Assembly: GCA_963802205.1 (NCBI GenBank)
Contig: CAWDHW010000010.1
Coordinates: forward strand, 124,001 to 188,000
Length of the DNA: 64,000 nt
Direction: 5' to 3'
Origin: DYRB01 sp963802205
GTDB taxonomy: Bacteria; Pseudomonadota; Gammaproteobacteria; Chromatiales; Chromatiaceae
Shown here: positions 9,818-17,759 of the stretch, piece by piece
How positions within the stretch are numbered: position 1 is the stretch's first letter
Layout: every line of letters starts with the position of its first letter
Made by a program: the position numbers and the translations under genes
The notes under the pieces: model-generated
Told to the model about the DNA's origin: nothing
The model's database searches: none
The model's input: only the letters and a program-made list of their open reading frames with translations

Positions 9818-10050
9818 TCCAAGTACCGCTTACGCTTGATTTCTCTCTTGCCAAGACCATGGGCCTCGTACCAATGAAGCTCGGCTCGGCGTATGTTGCC
9901 GTTCTGTAAACGCACGAACGCGGCACCCTTCAGCTTGCGCCAGTTGGCTTTCCCATATTGACGGTTCAGCCGGGATATGTCACGGATACCAGGGCCCCGG
10001 GCGATTAACTCTACATCAGCAATGCCTCCGATAATCTCAAAGTCGGTCAT
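9814..10050 (-). CDS. small basic unknown protein, first of an overlapping pair
   Basis: 78 residues from ATG 10050 (the frame extends five codons upstream). It starts MTDFEIIGGIADVELIA and ends in a highly basic tail HGLGKREIKRKRYLE. Aromatic and Arg/Lys residues in the middle (RQYGKANWRKLKG) suggest nucleic-acid or ribosome contact, but this is inference. It is coupled by a 4-base overlap to the downstream 80-residue gene. No family function recalled. Confidence 0.6.
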   Translation of the reverse strand: MTDFEIIGGIADVELIARGPGIRDISRLNRQYGKANWRKLKGAAFVRLQNGNIRRAELHWYEAHGLGKREIKRKRYLE

Positions 10051-10105
10051 GAGGCGCTCAACCACAGCCGGGGCTTGGTGTTACCTTCGGCTCAACCATG
10101 TCGTA

Positions 10106-10181
10106 GTAAGATGGGCAGAGCGCAACCCATCAACCAGTGGGACCGCAAGCGATGGGTTTCGTTGCGCTCTACCCATCTTAC
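10106..10181. repeat. 76-bp imperfect palindrome
   Basis: The left arm GTAAGATGGGCAGAGCGCAA and right arm TTGCGCTCTACCCATCTTAC are inverted copies flanking a ~20-base loop. It lies ~40 bases downstream of the cbbQ stop on the cbbQ transcript, so the folded RNA could end or protect the cbbMQ message. Related core sequence (GGTTTCGTTGCGCTC) occurs at 1.6 kb. Confidence 0.7.
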
Positions 10182-10222
10182 AAACTGCACCCGGCCGGAA
10201 CGACGGGCTCAGGCCGTCCACC

Positions 10223-11029
10223 TCACGCAAACACCGCGTCGATGGCATGGTGCAGTGTAGACCGGATGTCCTCGTCATCGGTGATGGGGTCCACCAGGGC
10301 CATGCGACTGGCCTCACGCGGCGCAATCCCCTCGTCCATCAAGTTCGCAGCATAGACCAACAGACGGGTGGAGATGCCCTCGTCGAGACCGTGGCCCTTG
10401 AGATTGCGGGCGGCGGCGGCGACCTTGACCAGGGACCCGGCGATCTCCGGTGTGCAGCCGGTCTCGGTAGCGACGATCTGCGTCTCCAGGTCGGCGGGGG
10501 GGTAGTCGAAGGTCATGGCGGAGAAGCGCTGCTTCGTGGACTGCTTGAGGTCCTTCATCAGCGATTGGTAGCCCGGGTTATAGGAGATCACGAGTTGGAA
10601 ATCCGGGTGGGCGGTAACGACCTCGCCCTTCTTGTCCAGAGGCAGGGTGCGCCTGTGGTCAGTCAGGGGGTGGATGACCACCGTGGTGTCCTGACGGGCC
10701 TCGACCACCTCGTCTAAGTAACAGATGGCGCCGATGCGGGCGGCGACGGTCAATGGGCCGTCCAGCCAGCGGGTCCCGCTGGCGTCCAAGAGGTAGCGCC
10801 CGACCAGGTCGGAGGCCGTCATGTCCTCGTTGCAGGCGACGGTAATGAGCGGCTTGCCCAGGCGCCAGGCCATATATTCGATGAAGCGGGACTTGCCGCA
10901 GCCCGTGGGGCCCTTGACCATGACCGGCAGGCGGCGCTTGTAGGCGGCCTCGTAGAGGGCGACCTCATTGCCCTGGGGCTGGTAGAAGGGTTCCTTGGTG
11001 ACCTTGTACTGCTGGATGTCGATGCTCAT
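10223..11029 (-). CDS. cbbQ: RuBisCO activase AAA+ ATPase CbbQ, form II cluster
   Basis: MoxR-type AAA+ ATPase of 268 residues that forms the hexameric motor of the CbbQO activase. Walker A is GPTGCGKSRF (about residues 39-48), Walker B is AICYLDEVVEAR (about 103-114), and the sensor region has VISYNPGYQSLMKDLKQSTKQRF. The start is ATG 11029 with AGG just upstream. It follows cbbM by ~115 bases across a strong hairpin. About 70% of positions look alike with the form I cluster copy at 16.4 kb, so the two activases may be specialised for form II and form I enzyme respectively. Confidence 0.95.
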   Translation of the reverse strand: MSIDIQQYKVTKEPFYQPQGNEVALYEAAYKRRLPVMVKGPTGCGKSRFIEYMAWRLGKPLITVACNEDMTASDLVGRYLLDASGTRWLDGPLTVAARIGAICYLDEVVEARQDTTVVIHPLTDHRRTLPLDKKGEVVTAHPDFQLVISYNPGYQSLMKDLKQSTKQRFSAMTFDYPPADLETQIVATETGCTPEIAGSLVKVAAAARNLKGHGLDEGISTRLLVYAANLMDEGIAPREASRMALVDPITDDEDIRSTLHHAIDAVFA

Positions 11030-11101
11030 GGCCTGTCCCCGAAAATGATCGGCATAAACGCAGAGAGGAAGACCCCGGCGCGACCGGAGCCTTCCTCACC
11101 C

Positions 11102-11142
11102 AAGAAAAGACAACTTCAGCCCCCGCGCAGCGGGGGCTGAAG
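11102..11142 (-). terminator. strong hairpin between cbbM and cbbQ
   Basis: A 13-bp perfect stem (CTTCAGCCCCCGC and its complement, 11114-11142) with a three-base loop starts two bases after the cbbM stop. On the minus strand it is followed by TTGTCTTTTCTT. This is a Rho-independent terminator or attenuator that would keep cbbM message in excess over cbbQ. Confidence 0.8.
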
Positions 11143-11144
11143 GC

Positions 11145-12533
11145 TTACTTGTGCTCGGCGGCGGCGCCCAGCTTCTCACGCCAGCCGGGGAAGAGCTTGT
11201 CAGCATCGCCCGGGAAGGATACGAACGCGCGTGCGAACTCCTTGTGCTCCTTGGCGAACTCGATGGGATCTGCACCGGCCTTCCAGCACTCGTAGGACTG
11301 ACGGAGCGAGATGGCACCGGCCGCCGGGGAGTCGACGTGGCCGTAGGAGCCGCCACCGGAGGTATTGATCACGTTGCCGTGGCCCAGGTTCTCGAAGAAA
11401 CCGGGCAGGCGCAGGGCGTTCATGCCGCCGGAGATGATCGGAGTGGTCGGCTTCATGCCGTGCCATTCCTGGTGGAAGTAAGGGCCGTCAGCGGAATCGC
11501 GCTCGATCATGTAGGCGATGTTGCGGTCATCCTTGCCGCCTTCCATCTTGCCGTAGCCCATGGTGCCGACGTGGATGCCGGAGGCGCCTTGCAGGCGGGA
11601 CATCTTGGACAGCACGAAGGCGGTGTAGCCGCGCTTGGCGGAGGGCGAGGTCACGGCGCCGTGACCGGCACGGTGATAGTGCAGGTACTGGCCGGGGTAC
11701 TGACGACGAGCGGTGGTCACCATGCCGGGGCCGCCGACGTAGCCGTCCACCAGGAAGGCCACCTTGTTGGCGTCCGGGCCGAAGGTCTCCAGGATGAAGT
11801 CGGCGCGGGCGCACATTTCGAAATAGTCATCGGCGGTGATGTTGGCCGAGAACAGCTTGGCCTGGCCGGTCTCGTCCATGGCGCGCTTCATGGCGTCATA
11901 CACCAGCGGATAGACCTTCTTGGCCGGGCAGAACACCTGGTTGCCCTGGGGCTCGTCGTTCTTGATGAAGTCGCCGCCCAGCCAGAACTGGTAGGCGGCG
12001 TGGGCGAACGGCTCGGGGCGCAGGCCCAGCTTGGGCTTGATGATGGTGCCGGCGATGTAGCCGCCGTTGACGCGGGGGCGGCCGAGGATGTCCCACAGGT
12101 CGGTGATGTCCTTGGACGGGCCGTCGAACAGGCGCAGCATGGACCAGGGCACATAGAAATCCTGCATCTGCAGGTTCTTCACGTCGCCCATGCCCTGATT
12201 GTTGCCGATGGCCAGGGTCAGGAACGAAACGATCATGGCGCGACCGTCGATGATGTTACGGTCGAACAGGTCGTTCGGGTAGGCGACCTTCATCACCCCC
12301 TTGGCCTCGTCGATGAAATAGACCAGCGCGTCCACGCCCTTGGTGAAGTCGTCGGTGGTGGAGACCTCGACGTTGGTGCCGGTGGAGGACTCGGCTGCGA
12401 CGTGTGCTGCCACTTCCAGGTAGCCATACCCCGCAGCAGGCTCCATGTGATAAGCGACGAGGATGTGCTTATCACCCTTGATCAGGTCTTCTTCTTTGAG
12501 GCTGAGGTCGGCGTAACGTCCGGACTGGTCCAT
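11145..12533 (-). CDS. cbbM: form II ribulose-1,5-bisphosphate carboxylase/oxygenase
   Basis: Fixes CO2 onto RuBP to give two 3-phosphoglycerates. The 462 residues align without obvious gaps to the Rhodospirillum rubrum enzyme in its N-terminal half. Conserved parts include TIIKPKLGLRP with the catalytic lysine, the carbamylated lysine in GGDFIKNDEPQGNQ (about residue 191), SANITADDYFEM, HYHRAGHGAVTSP, the loop-6 region GTMGYGKMEG and SGGMNALR. ATG 12533 is preceded by AGGGGAA. It heads the minus-strand cbbM-cbbQ unit, and no small subunit gene belongs to it. A 39-codon fossil of a second cbbM lies at 19.4 kb. Confidence 0.97.
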   Translation of the reverse strand: MDQSGRYADLSLKEEDLIKGDKHILVAYHMEPAAGYGYLEVAAHVAAESSTGTNVEVSTTDDFTKGVDALVYFIDEAKGVMKVAYPNDLFDRNIIDGRAMIVSFLTLAIGNNQGMGDVKNLQMQDFYVPWSMLRLFDGPSKDITDLWDILGRPRVNGGYIAGTIIKPKLGLRPEPFAHAAYQFWLGGDFIKNDEPQGNQVFCPAKKVYPLVYDAMKRAMDETGQAKLFSANITADDYFEMCARADFILETFGPDANKVAFLVDGYVGGPGMVTTARRQYPGQYLHYHRAGHGAVTSPSAKRGYTAFVLSKMSRLQGASGIHVGTMGYGKMEGGKDDRNIAYMIERDSADGPYFHQEWHGMKPTTPIISGGMNALRLPGFFENLGHGNVINTSGGGSYGHVDSPAAGAISLRQSYECWKAGADPIEFAKEHKEFARAFVSFPGDADKLFPGWREKLGAAAEHK

Positions 12534-13174
12534 GGAGTTCCCCTGGGGAGTGGTTGGGAGGATAGGGACTGGGTGCTACCGCAGGGGTCGCCCGGCCGTT
12601 GGTGCCAGAGACACGAAAGACAACCCCACCGTCGGTAGGCGCATAATTTACATGCCTTTAGGTCATAATGGAATTCTGAAATACTTATGATTACAATAAG
12701 CCCAATCTTATGCGGCAGACGGACGATGCTGGCCTGCGGCCCGCAGCACACCCTTGACCTAGCCAACGCTGTGAACTAGTTACGACCGCTCTTCGTGGTG
12801 AATCCCCTGGTGGTCAAAGCCCCGCCGGCCCACCCCTCCTACAAGGAAACGGGACATCCTCAGGTCGCTCCTGGTCAGCGCGATCTTCATGGGATAACCC
12901 CAGAAAGCCGTCGATAGGCCATATGGTCACCAGGCAAATCTCGACGCCCCCATCCAACGGGTAAGATGCGAGCGGCGTGGACACAGAGCCGCCCAGCCAG
13001 CCGACGCAGGTAGCATCGTAGGGTATGCGTTTTTACGCGAGCTGATAGTTCGCGCCCCCATTTGCCAAGAACTGGCGGAAGGCTGCGGGGGGTTGTCGCT
13101 CGGCCCCGGACACCCACAGGCGGCTGCGAACCTGTGGAAATAGGGGTGATCCATCGCTATGGTATCGAGGTCTA
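12534..13174. other. cbbM promoter region and untranslated gap
   Basis: About 640 bases between cbbM and the next plus-strand gene. The proximal 200 bases are AT-richer and carry the candidate CbbR site (12673-12713). The remainder (12.75-13.15 kb) has short open frames on the minus strand without ribosome-binding sites or recognisable motifs; I see no gene there. Confidence 0.6.
12673..12713 (-). promoter_or_regulatory. candidate CbbR (LysR) operator upstream of cbbM
   Basis: The block contains the dyad ATAAGC-N5-CTTATGC and an adjoining CTTATGATTACAATAAG dyad with T-N11-A spacing, as expected for LysR-type sites. It begins 140 bases before the cbbM start codon. The same ATAAGC-N5-CTTATGC with the same flank spacing is found at 19583-19623, and a TTATGATT-ATAAG version occurs upstream of cbbL. 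Confidence 0.6.
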
Positions 13175-13624
13175 ATGGCGACTCAAGGAAATACCGTGAT
13201 CTACAAACCTGAATCCTTCGAGCGCGGACAGCCGATAGAGTGCATTACGTCAGCACTGCCCGCCGCGACATACAATCTCACCCGCATCCTCCTTGCCGCC
13301 AGCGGAACTGGCTGCGTGTTCGTTCCCATACGCAGCATCCAGTATCTAGCCGTAGTGGATCAGGAGGAAATCATCTTTGTAGATGGCCAGTTCAAACGCT
13401 GGGTAGATGTGGCCTGGGGAAACTTCAAACCTCACGCCCGTAATGCGTTGGACGAATCTGTTACCTACCAAGCAACGTTCTTCACCCCTGATGGACGCGA
13501 TACGCAACGCCGCTTGCAGACGGCCTTCTATTCGGGGCTGGCCCTCCTCGCCAGGCGACATCGGCCAAGTACACCGGCGACTATCCTCCCCTTACCGGTC
13601 CAGCCAGCAGCGCACGACAGCTAA
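13175..13624 (+). CDS. unknown cytoplasmic protein beside the form I cluster
   Basis: 149 residues; ATG 13175 has GAGG five bases upstream. There is no signal peptide or membrane helix. The central part has alternating hydrophobics (GCVFVPIRSIQYLAVVDQEEIIFVDGQFKRWVDVAW), typical of a beta-sheet domain, followed by a helix with Arg/Leu. It is transcribed toward, and ends 10 bases short of, the convergent last gene of the cbbLSQO operon. I do not recognise its family; its place suggests a role connected with carbon fixation, but nothing in it shows this. Confidence 0.65.
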   Translation: MATQGNTVIYKPESFERGQPIECITSALPAATYNLTRILLAASGTGCVFVPIRSIQYLAVVDQEEIIFVDGQFKRWVDVAWGNFKPHARNALDESVTYQATFFTPDGRDTQRRLQTAFYSGLALLARRHRPSTPATILPLPVQPAAHDS

Positions 13625-13634
13625 CGCCACCGGA

Positions 13635-13931
13635 TTATTCGTCGTCGCCCAGTTCCGGATTCCAACCCTTCTCACGCGCCTGCGCCACCATTTTGGTATA
13701 GATCTCGGCATGGCGCAGACGCAAGTCAGGTGGCAGCCGACTGGGTAGCATGGCGTATTTATCCCACTCCGCGCCGACTTGATCCATTAACCTCTGCATG
13801 CGCCCCAGGTCCCAGCCGGCGCAGTCTTCAGTTTCTGGAATGAAGCCAAACACCCACCCATCCAGCACGATACGGCCTAATTGGGTGATACCGTGGTGGT
13901 CCTTATTGAATCCGACGTAAGTATTTTTCAT
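13635..13931 (-). CDS. small conserved-looking protein at the end of the cbbLSQO operon
   Basis: 98 residues starting seven bases after the cbbO stop, so very probably cotranscribed with cbbLSQO. The sequence begins MKNTYVGFNKDHHGITQLGRIVLD and contains WDLGRMQRLMDQVGAEWDKYAMLPSRLPPDLRLRH, an amphipathic helical region. No metal-binding cluster, signal or membrane segment is visible. Small proteins in this operon position are usual in CbbQO-type RuBisCO clusters, but I cannot name a function. Confidence 0.7.
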   Translation of the reverse strand: MKNTYVGFNKDHHGITQLGRIVLDGWVFGFIPETEDCAGWDLGRMQRLMDQVGAEWDKYAMLPSRLPPDLRLRHAEIYTKMVAQAREKGWNPELGDDE

Positions 13932-13938
13932 TTGGGTT

Positions 13939-16281
13939 TTATCGCGTTAATCCAGCGTAGAGCAACGGCAACTTTTCAGGCAGGCGCTGCACATGATCGA
14001 CCACCATGTAATTCTTCTGGCCAAAAATCCGTGAGACATAGTTGTCCGCGCGCGGGTCAAGGCTCATGCAATAGGTGCTGACACCCAGCTTGGCGACTTC
14101 CTCCACCGCTTTCTTGGTATCGTAGCGCAGATATTGCGGATCGCGCACGTCCACGTCGGCGGGTTCGCCGTCGGTAATGACGATGAGCAATTTCTTCGCC
14201 GAGCGTTGCATCTGCAAATGATGGCCGGCATGCCGAATGGCAGCGCCCATGCGGGTGGAAAGCTGACCAGTCATTCCCGCCAGTTTGGCCTTAGGCCCCT
14301 CATCCCAGTGCTGGTCGAAATCCTTGAAGCGATAGTACCCCACGTCGTGGCGTCCATCTGAGCAGAAGCCGTGTATGGCGAACGGATCGCCAACCTTGTT
14401 GATGGCGTCGGCGAGCAGCACACAGGCTTGCTGGGTAAGTTCGCGCACCGAGTATTCCTGGTCCTGCACCTTTTCGTTGGTGGATTCGGACAAGTCGAGT
14501 AGCACCAGGATCGAGAAGTCGCGGGTTTTTCTGACCGACCGCATCATAATACGCGGATCGGGTTGGTTCCCGATGCGGATGTCGGTGAAGCTGGCAATCG
14601 CTGCATTGATGTCGATCTCGTCGCCATCTTCCAGTCTGCGAATGCGCTGCACGCCCTGCGGCTGCATCGCATCGAGCAGGAACTTCATGCGGTGGATTTC
14701 GCGCTTGTACTGCGCGGTGATGGTATCGACGATCTGCAAGTCGCCAGACTTTACGCGCTTTTCCAGCACTGTCACCCAGGCGGGACGTTCCAACTGAATC
14801 TGGTAATCCCATTCGGAGTAGTGGAAAGGGTCAGGCATCGGCTCCTTGCCTTCCAATTCGTTATAGCTCTTACCCATATCTTCGTAAGGAAACAACTCTG
14901 TGCCGAGAACCCAGACTTCTTCGGCATCGTCACCCGCCGTTTCCACGTCGATCTCATTGGCCATCTCCATCACGCTCACGTACTTTCGAACCTGCTTTAT
15001 CGACTCATAGCCGGCGCTGGCAGCCTTGTTGAAATCGAATTCCTCGAATTCCCAGAAATAGCGGTTGTCGTCTCGGTAGGGAGCAGAGAGAAGATCGGTG
15101 CGCGGATTGAACGCGATGCCCTTCTGCGTGAGGCTGTGCGCGAGCGCTACACCGATCTCCCAAGACGCATCGTTGCTTTCAAGCTTGCCTTGTGCAAGTG
15201 CAAACAAGGCTCGGGCTTCAAGAATCCATGCATCGCCATCGTGGTAGCTGTCATCGAGCAAGGCGCGCGCCAGACGATTGAGATAGTCGCCGATACTATT
15301 ATTCATCTCGGGCGTGGCGGTGTGGAGCTTGCTCCAGAGTTGCTTCAGGCCAGGAAAACGCCGGATCGAGAGGGTTTCCACACGGGCATCCTCGATCACG
15401 CTGATCACCGCCATCTGCATGGGGTTGAGCGCTTCGGCGGAAATCGGCTGCCGGGTCTCGACCACATGCGCGGCGCAGTGCGCGGCGGTGGCACGATAGA
15501 GTTCCAGACCGGAGACCGTTTCGTGGCCTTCTCGTGCGAAATCGTCGAAGGCGTCCGGCACATGTAGCAGGTAGTCGGCAATGTAAGGGCGGTAGCCTTC
15601 GCGGGTTTCAAAGTCGCCCGCGGTTGGCCGCATGAAGAAATCGCGCGCCCACAACGCACGCAGGTACATGTTGATACGCCGCTGAACGTCCACGAGCAGG
15701 GTTCCCTTGCGCTCCTTCTGCAACATCGCCAGCGACTCTTTGGTATCGAGGCTGAAATACTTGATCTGCTCCTCGTAGTTGGTGCGGTGGGCGTGTGCGC
15801 CCCACAGCGCCCAGCGACGCAAGCCTCCGAGAGTGAGTTGCTGGAAGAGGACCTCCAGCTTGTCCAGCATCGGACGCACACCGCGTGGCGCCTGCGCGAT
15901 GAGGGTATTGATGAATTGCAGGTAATTGAGGAAAAGTTGCGCGTCTCCCAGTCGATTGGCGGCGGTGGGCGCGGTAGCGAGCAGCAACTCGATCACGGCG
16001 CCAGAGGTGCGCGACGCCAGCGAAAGTGAGGCCGTGGCAAGGTCGCCGACCACGTCTTCACCAACCTCCTTGGCCACCTGCGGCGCTTCCACGATCCATG
16101 CCTCTACCAACGCGTCGCCCCTCCCGAGTCCGCGGATCGCGGCAGCGCCCTTCAGATAATTGTCCAGGCCACGCGGCGAGAACACCTTGGTTGCCTCGTG
16201 CCAGTTGGCCTTAAGCGCCTCTTGGTTGTGCGGTGACAGGCCTTCCAGCAGTCCTGCGTAGTCGGTGAGATTGATCGACAT
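13939..16281 (-). CDS. cbbO: RuBisCO activase subunit CbbO (VWA domain), form I cluster
   Basis: 780-residue partner of the form I CbbQ. It starts MSINLTDYAGLLEGLSPHNQ. The C-terminal VWA domain carries LLDLSESTNEKVQ (DxSxS MIDAS), GFCSDGRHDVGYYRFKDFD, the threonine region STRMGAAIRHAGHH and IVITDGEPADVDVRD. In such complexes the MIDAS metal contacts an acidic residue of the RuBisCO large subunit. It is clearly diverged from the form II cluster CbbO (shared motifs, different linkers), and its DNA is visibly less GC-rich than the neighbouring housekeeping genes, as is the rest of this operon. Confidence 0.94.
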   Translation of the reverse strand: MSINLTDYAGLLEGLSPHNQEALKANWHEATKVFSPRGLDNYLKGAAAIRGLGRGDALVEAWIVEAPQVAKEVGEDVVGDLATASLSLASRTSGAVIELLLATAPTAANRLGDAQLFLNYLQFINTLIAQAPRGVRPMLDKLEVLFQQLTLGGLRRWALWGAHAHRTNYEEQIKYFSLDTKESLAMLQKERKGTLLVDVQRRINMYLRALWARDFFMRPTAGDFETREGYRPYIADYLLHVPDAFDDFAREGHETVSGLELYRATAAHCAAHVVETRQPISAEALNPMQMAVISVIEDARVETLSIRRFPGLKQLWSKLHTATPEMNNSIGDYLNRLARALLDDSYHDGDAWILEARALFALAQGKLESNDASWEIGVALAHSLTQKGIAFNPRTDLLSAPYRDDNRYFWEFEEFDFNKAASAGYESIKQVRKYVSVMEMANEIDVETAGDDAEEVWVLGTELFPYEDMGKSYNELEGKEPMPDPFHYSEWDYQIQLERPAWVTVLEKRVKSGDLQIVDTITAQYKREIHRMKFLLDAMQPQGVQRIRRLEDGDEIDINAAIASFTDIRIGNQPDPRIMMRSVRKTRDFSILVLLDLSESTNEKVQDQEYSVRELTQQACVLLADAINKVGDPFAIHGFCSDGRHDVGYYRFKDFDQHWDEGPKAKLAGMTGQLSTRMGAAIRHAGHHLQMQRSAKKLLIVITDGEPADVDVRDPQYLRYDTKKAVEEVAKLGVSTYCMSLDPRADNYVSRIFGQKNYMVVDHVQRLPEKLPLLYAGLTR

Positions 16282-16364
16282 GATTCACCTCAGATCGTGA
16301 AACGAGCGCGGCACCTTTGGCGCGTCAAGTGTTACCGAATGGGCCAAGGCCCGTCCCGCAGCGC

Positions 16365-17168
16365 TCAGAAGAACGTGGTGACCGCCGCATCCAGCGCGTC
16401 GCGCATGTCGGGATCGTCGGTAATCGGGCGCACGAGTGCGACGCGGCAGGCGGCGAGGGGATTGACGCCCTTGGCGATCAGTGAACCTGCGTAGATCAGC
16501 ATACGGGTGGACAGACCTTCGTCAAGGCCATGCCCTTTGAGGTTACGGGAGCGCTCAGCGATGGACACCAGCTTGCCCGCCACTTCGGTATTCGCCCCGG
16601 ATTCGTGGATGACGATTTCGGTTTCGATGGCGTGATCGGGATAGGTGAAATCAAGACCACCGAAGCGCTGCTTGGTTGACTGCTTCAGATCCTTCATCAA
16701 CGACTGATAGCCGGGATTATAGGAAATCACAATCTGGAAATCGGGATGGGCATGAACAAGCTCTCCCTTTTTTTCCAAGGGCAGCACACGGCGGTTGTCG
16801 GTGAGGGGATGGATCACCACGGTGGTGTCCTGACGCGCCTCCACGACTTCGTCCAGATAGCAGATCGCGCCGTGACGGGCGGCGATGGCCAAAGGGCCAT
16901 CTTGCCACTCGGTGCCTTGGGCAGACAGCAGAAAGCGTCCCACCAGATCGGACGCGGTCATATCTTCATTGCACGCCACGGTAATCAGCGGCCGATGCAG
17001 CCTGTACGCCATATATTCGACGAAGCGTGTCTTACCACAGCCAGTGGGACCTTTCAGCATCATCGGCATCCGTACCGAATAGGCAGCCTCAAATAGCTCA
17101 ACCTCGTCGGCCACAGGGCGGTAATACGGCTCTGTATCGATGCGGTATTGATCGACGATATTGCTCAT
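16365..17168 (-). CDS. cbbQ: RuBisCO activase AAA+ ATPase CbbQ, form I cluster
   Basis: 267 residues from ATG 17168, which has GGAGG eight bases upstream (the frame has an earlier in-frame start at 17183 without one). Walker A is GPTGCGKTRFVEYMAYRL, Walker B AICYLDEVVEARQDTT, and pore/sensor region SYNPGYQSLMKDLKQSTKQRFGG. With the following cbbO it makes the ATP-driven complex that clears inhibitors from the form I RuBisCO encoded just upstream. A terminator separates it from cbbS, so expression is probably lower than that of the structural genes. Confidence 0.95.
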   Translation of the reverse strand: MSNIVDQYRIDTEPYYRPVADEVELFEAAYSVRMPMMLKGPTGCGKTRFVEYMAYRLHRPLITVACNEDMTASDLVGRFLLSAQGTEWQDGPLAIAARHGAICYLDEVVEARQDTTVVIHPLTDNRRVLPLEKKGELVHAHPDFQIVISYNPGYQSLMKDLKQSTKQRFGGLDFTYPDHAIETEIVIHESGANTEVAGKLVSIAERSRNLKGHGLDEGLSTRMLIYAGSLIAKGVNPLAACRVALVRPITDDPDMRDALDAAVTTFF

Positions 17169-17260
17169 GGTGATTGCCTCCAATCAGTCGGGTATGTGTA
17201 GGCCAAGCCCTAGTCCGATGCCGTATACATCGGTCAAAATGGCCCATCTACACGAACAGA

Positions 17261-17302
17261 ACAACTAAAAACCCCCGCCACGCGAGGCGCGGCGGGGGTT
17301 TG
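17261..17302 (-). terminator. Rho-independent terminator between cbbS and cbbQ
   Basis: On the minus strand a GC-rich stem (AAACCCCCGCC with GGCGGGGGTTT, interior CGCGCCTCGCGT) is followed by TTTAGTTGTT, ~25 bases after the cbbS stop. Partial termination here would set the ratio of RuBisCO to activase. Confidence 0.8.
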
Positions 17303-17322
17303 CACTTCTAACCGCCGCGCGC

Positions 17323-17670
17323 TTAAACAGTCTTGCCGCGGAAGATCACCATAGCCGCACCCTGGGACTGACTGAAGTTGTTGTAACCGACCAGGCGAAC
17401 ATGATTGTCCGGGTTGGCTTTATGACAGGCTTCGGCTTCGTTCAGGATGACATCGACGTCGGTTTCACCGAACATCGGAAGCTTCCACATATACCAGTAC
17501 GAGTCCATCATATGCTCGGGCTCGGTGTGCTCGATGGCGGGGTTCCAGCCTTTTTTCACCAGATACTCCACCTGCTTGCGGATGTTGGCGGCATCCATGG
17601 CGGGCAGGTAGGAGAAGGTCTCGAATTTGCGGCTGGCGGGATCGCTCAGACGTGAGTTGTAGTCTTGCAT
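17323..17670 (-). CDS. cbbS: form I RuBisCO small subunit
   Basis: 115 residues, the usual length for bacterial form IA small subunits. Recognisable features are the N-terminal RKFETFSYLPAM, QVEYLVKKGWNPAIEHTEP, SYWYMWKLPMFGETDVDVIL and VRLVGYNNFSQSQGAAMVIFR. It caps the L8S8 holoenzyme. It lies 89 bases after cbbL in the same operon. Confidence 0.97.
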   Translation of the reverse strand: MQDYNSRLSDPASRKFETFSYLPAMDAANIRKQVEYLVKKGWNPAIEHTEPEHMMDSYWYMWKLPMFGETDVDVILNEAEACHKANPDNHVRLVGYNNFSQSQGAAMVIFRGKTV

Positions 17671-17759
17671 GTTCGTTCCTTTTTAGGGTTAGGGGATGGG
17701 GTCGAAAGTCAGGTGCTGCCACACAGTGCGTTCCCTGAATCCCGACGCCTGAATCCTGC

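Noticed and set aside
11151..12638. 495-codon frame antisense to cbbM
   Set aside because: It is a shadow of the strongly biased codons of cbbM; no ribosome-binding site or domain.
12887..13154. Two overlapping minus-strand frames of ~75 codons between cbbM and the 149-residue gene
   Set aside because: No ribosome-binding site, Arg/Pro-rich translation typical of non-coding GC-rich DNA.
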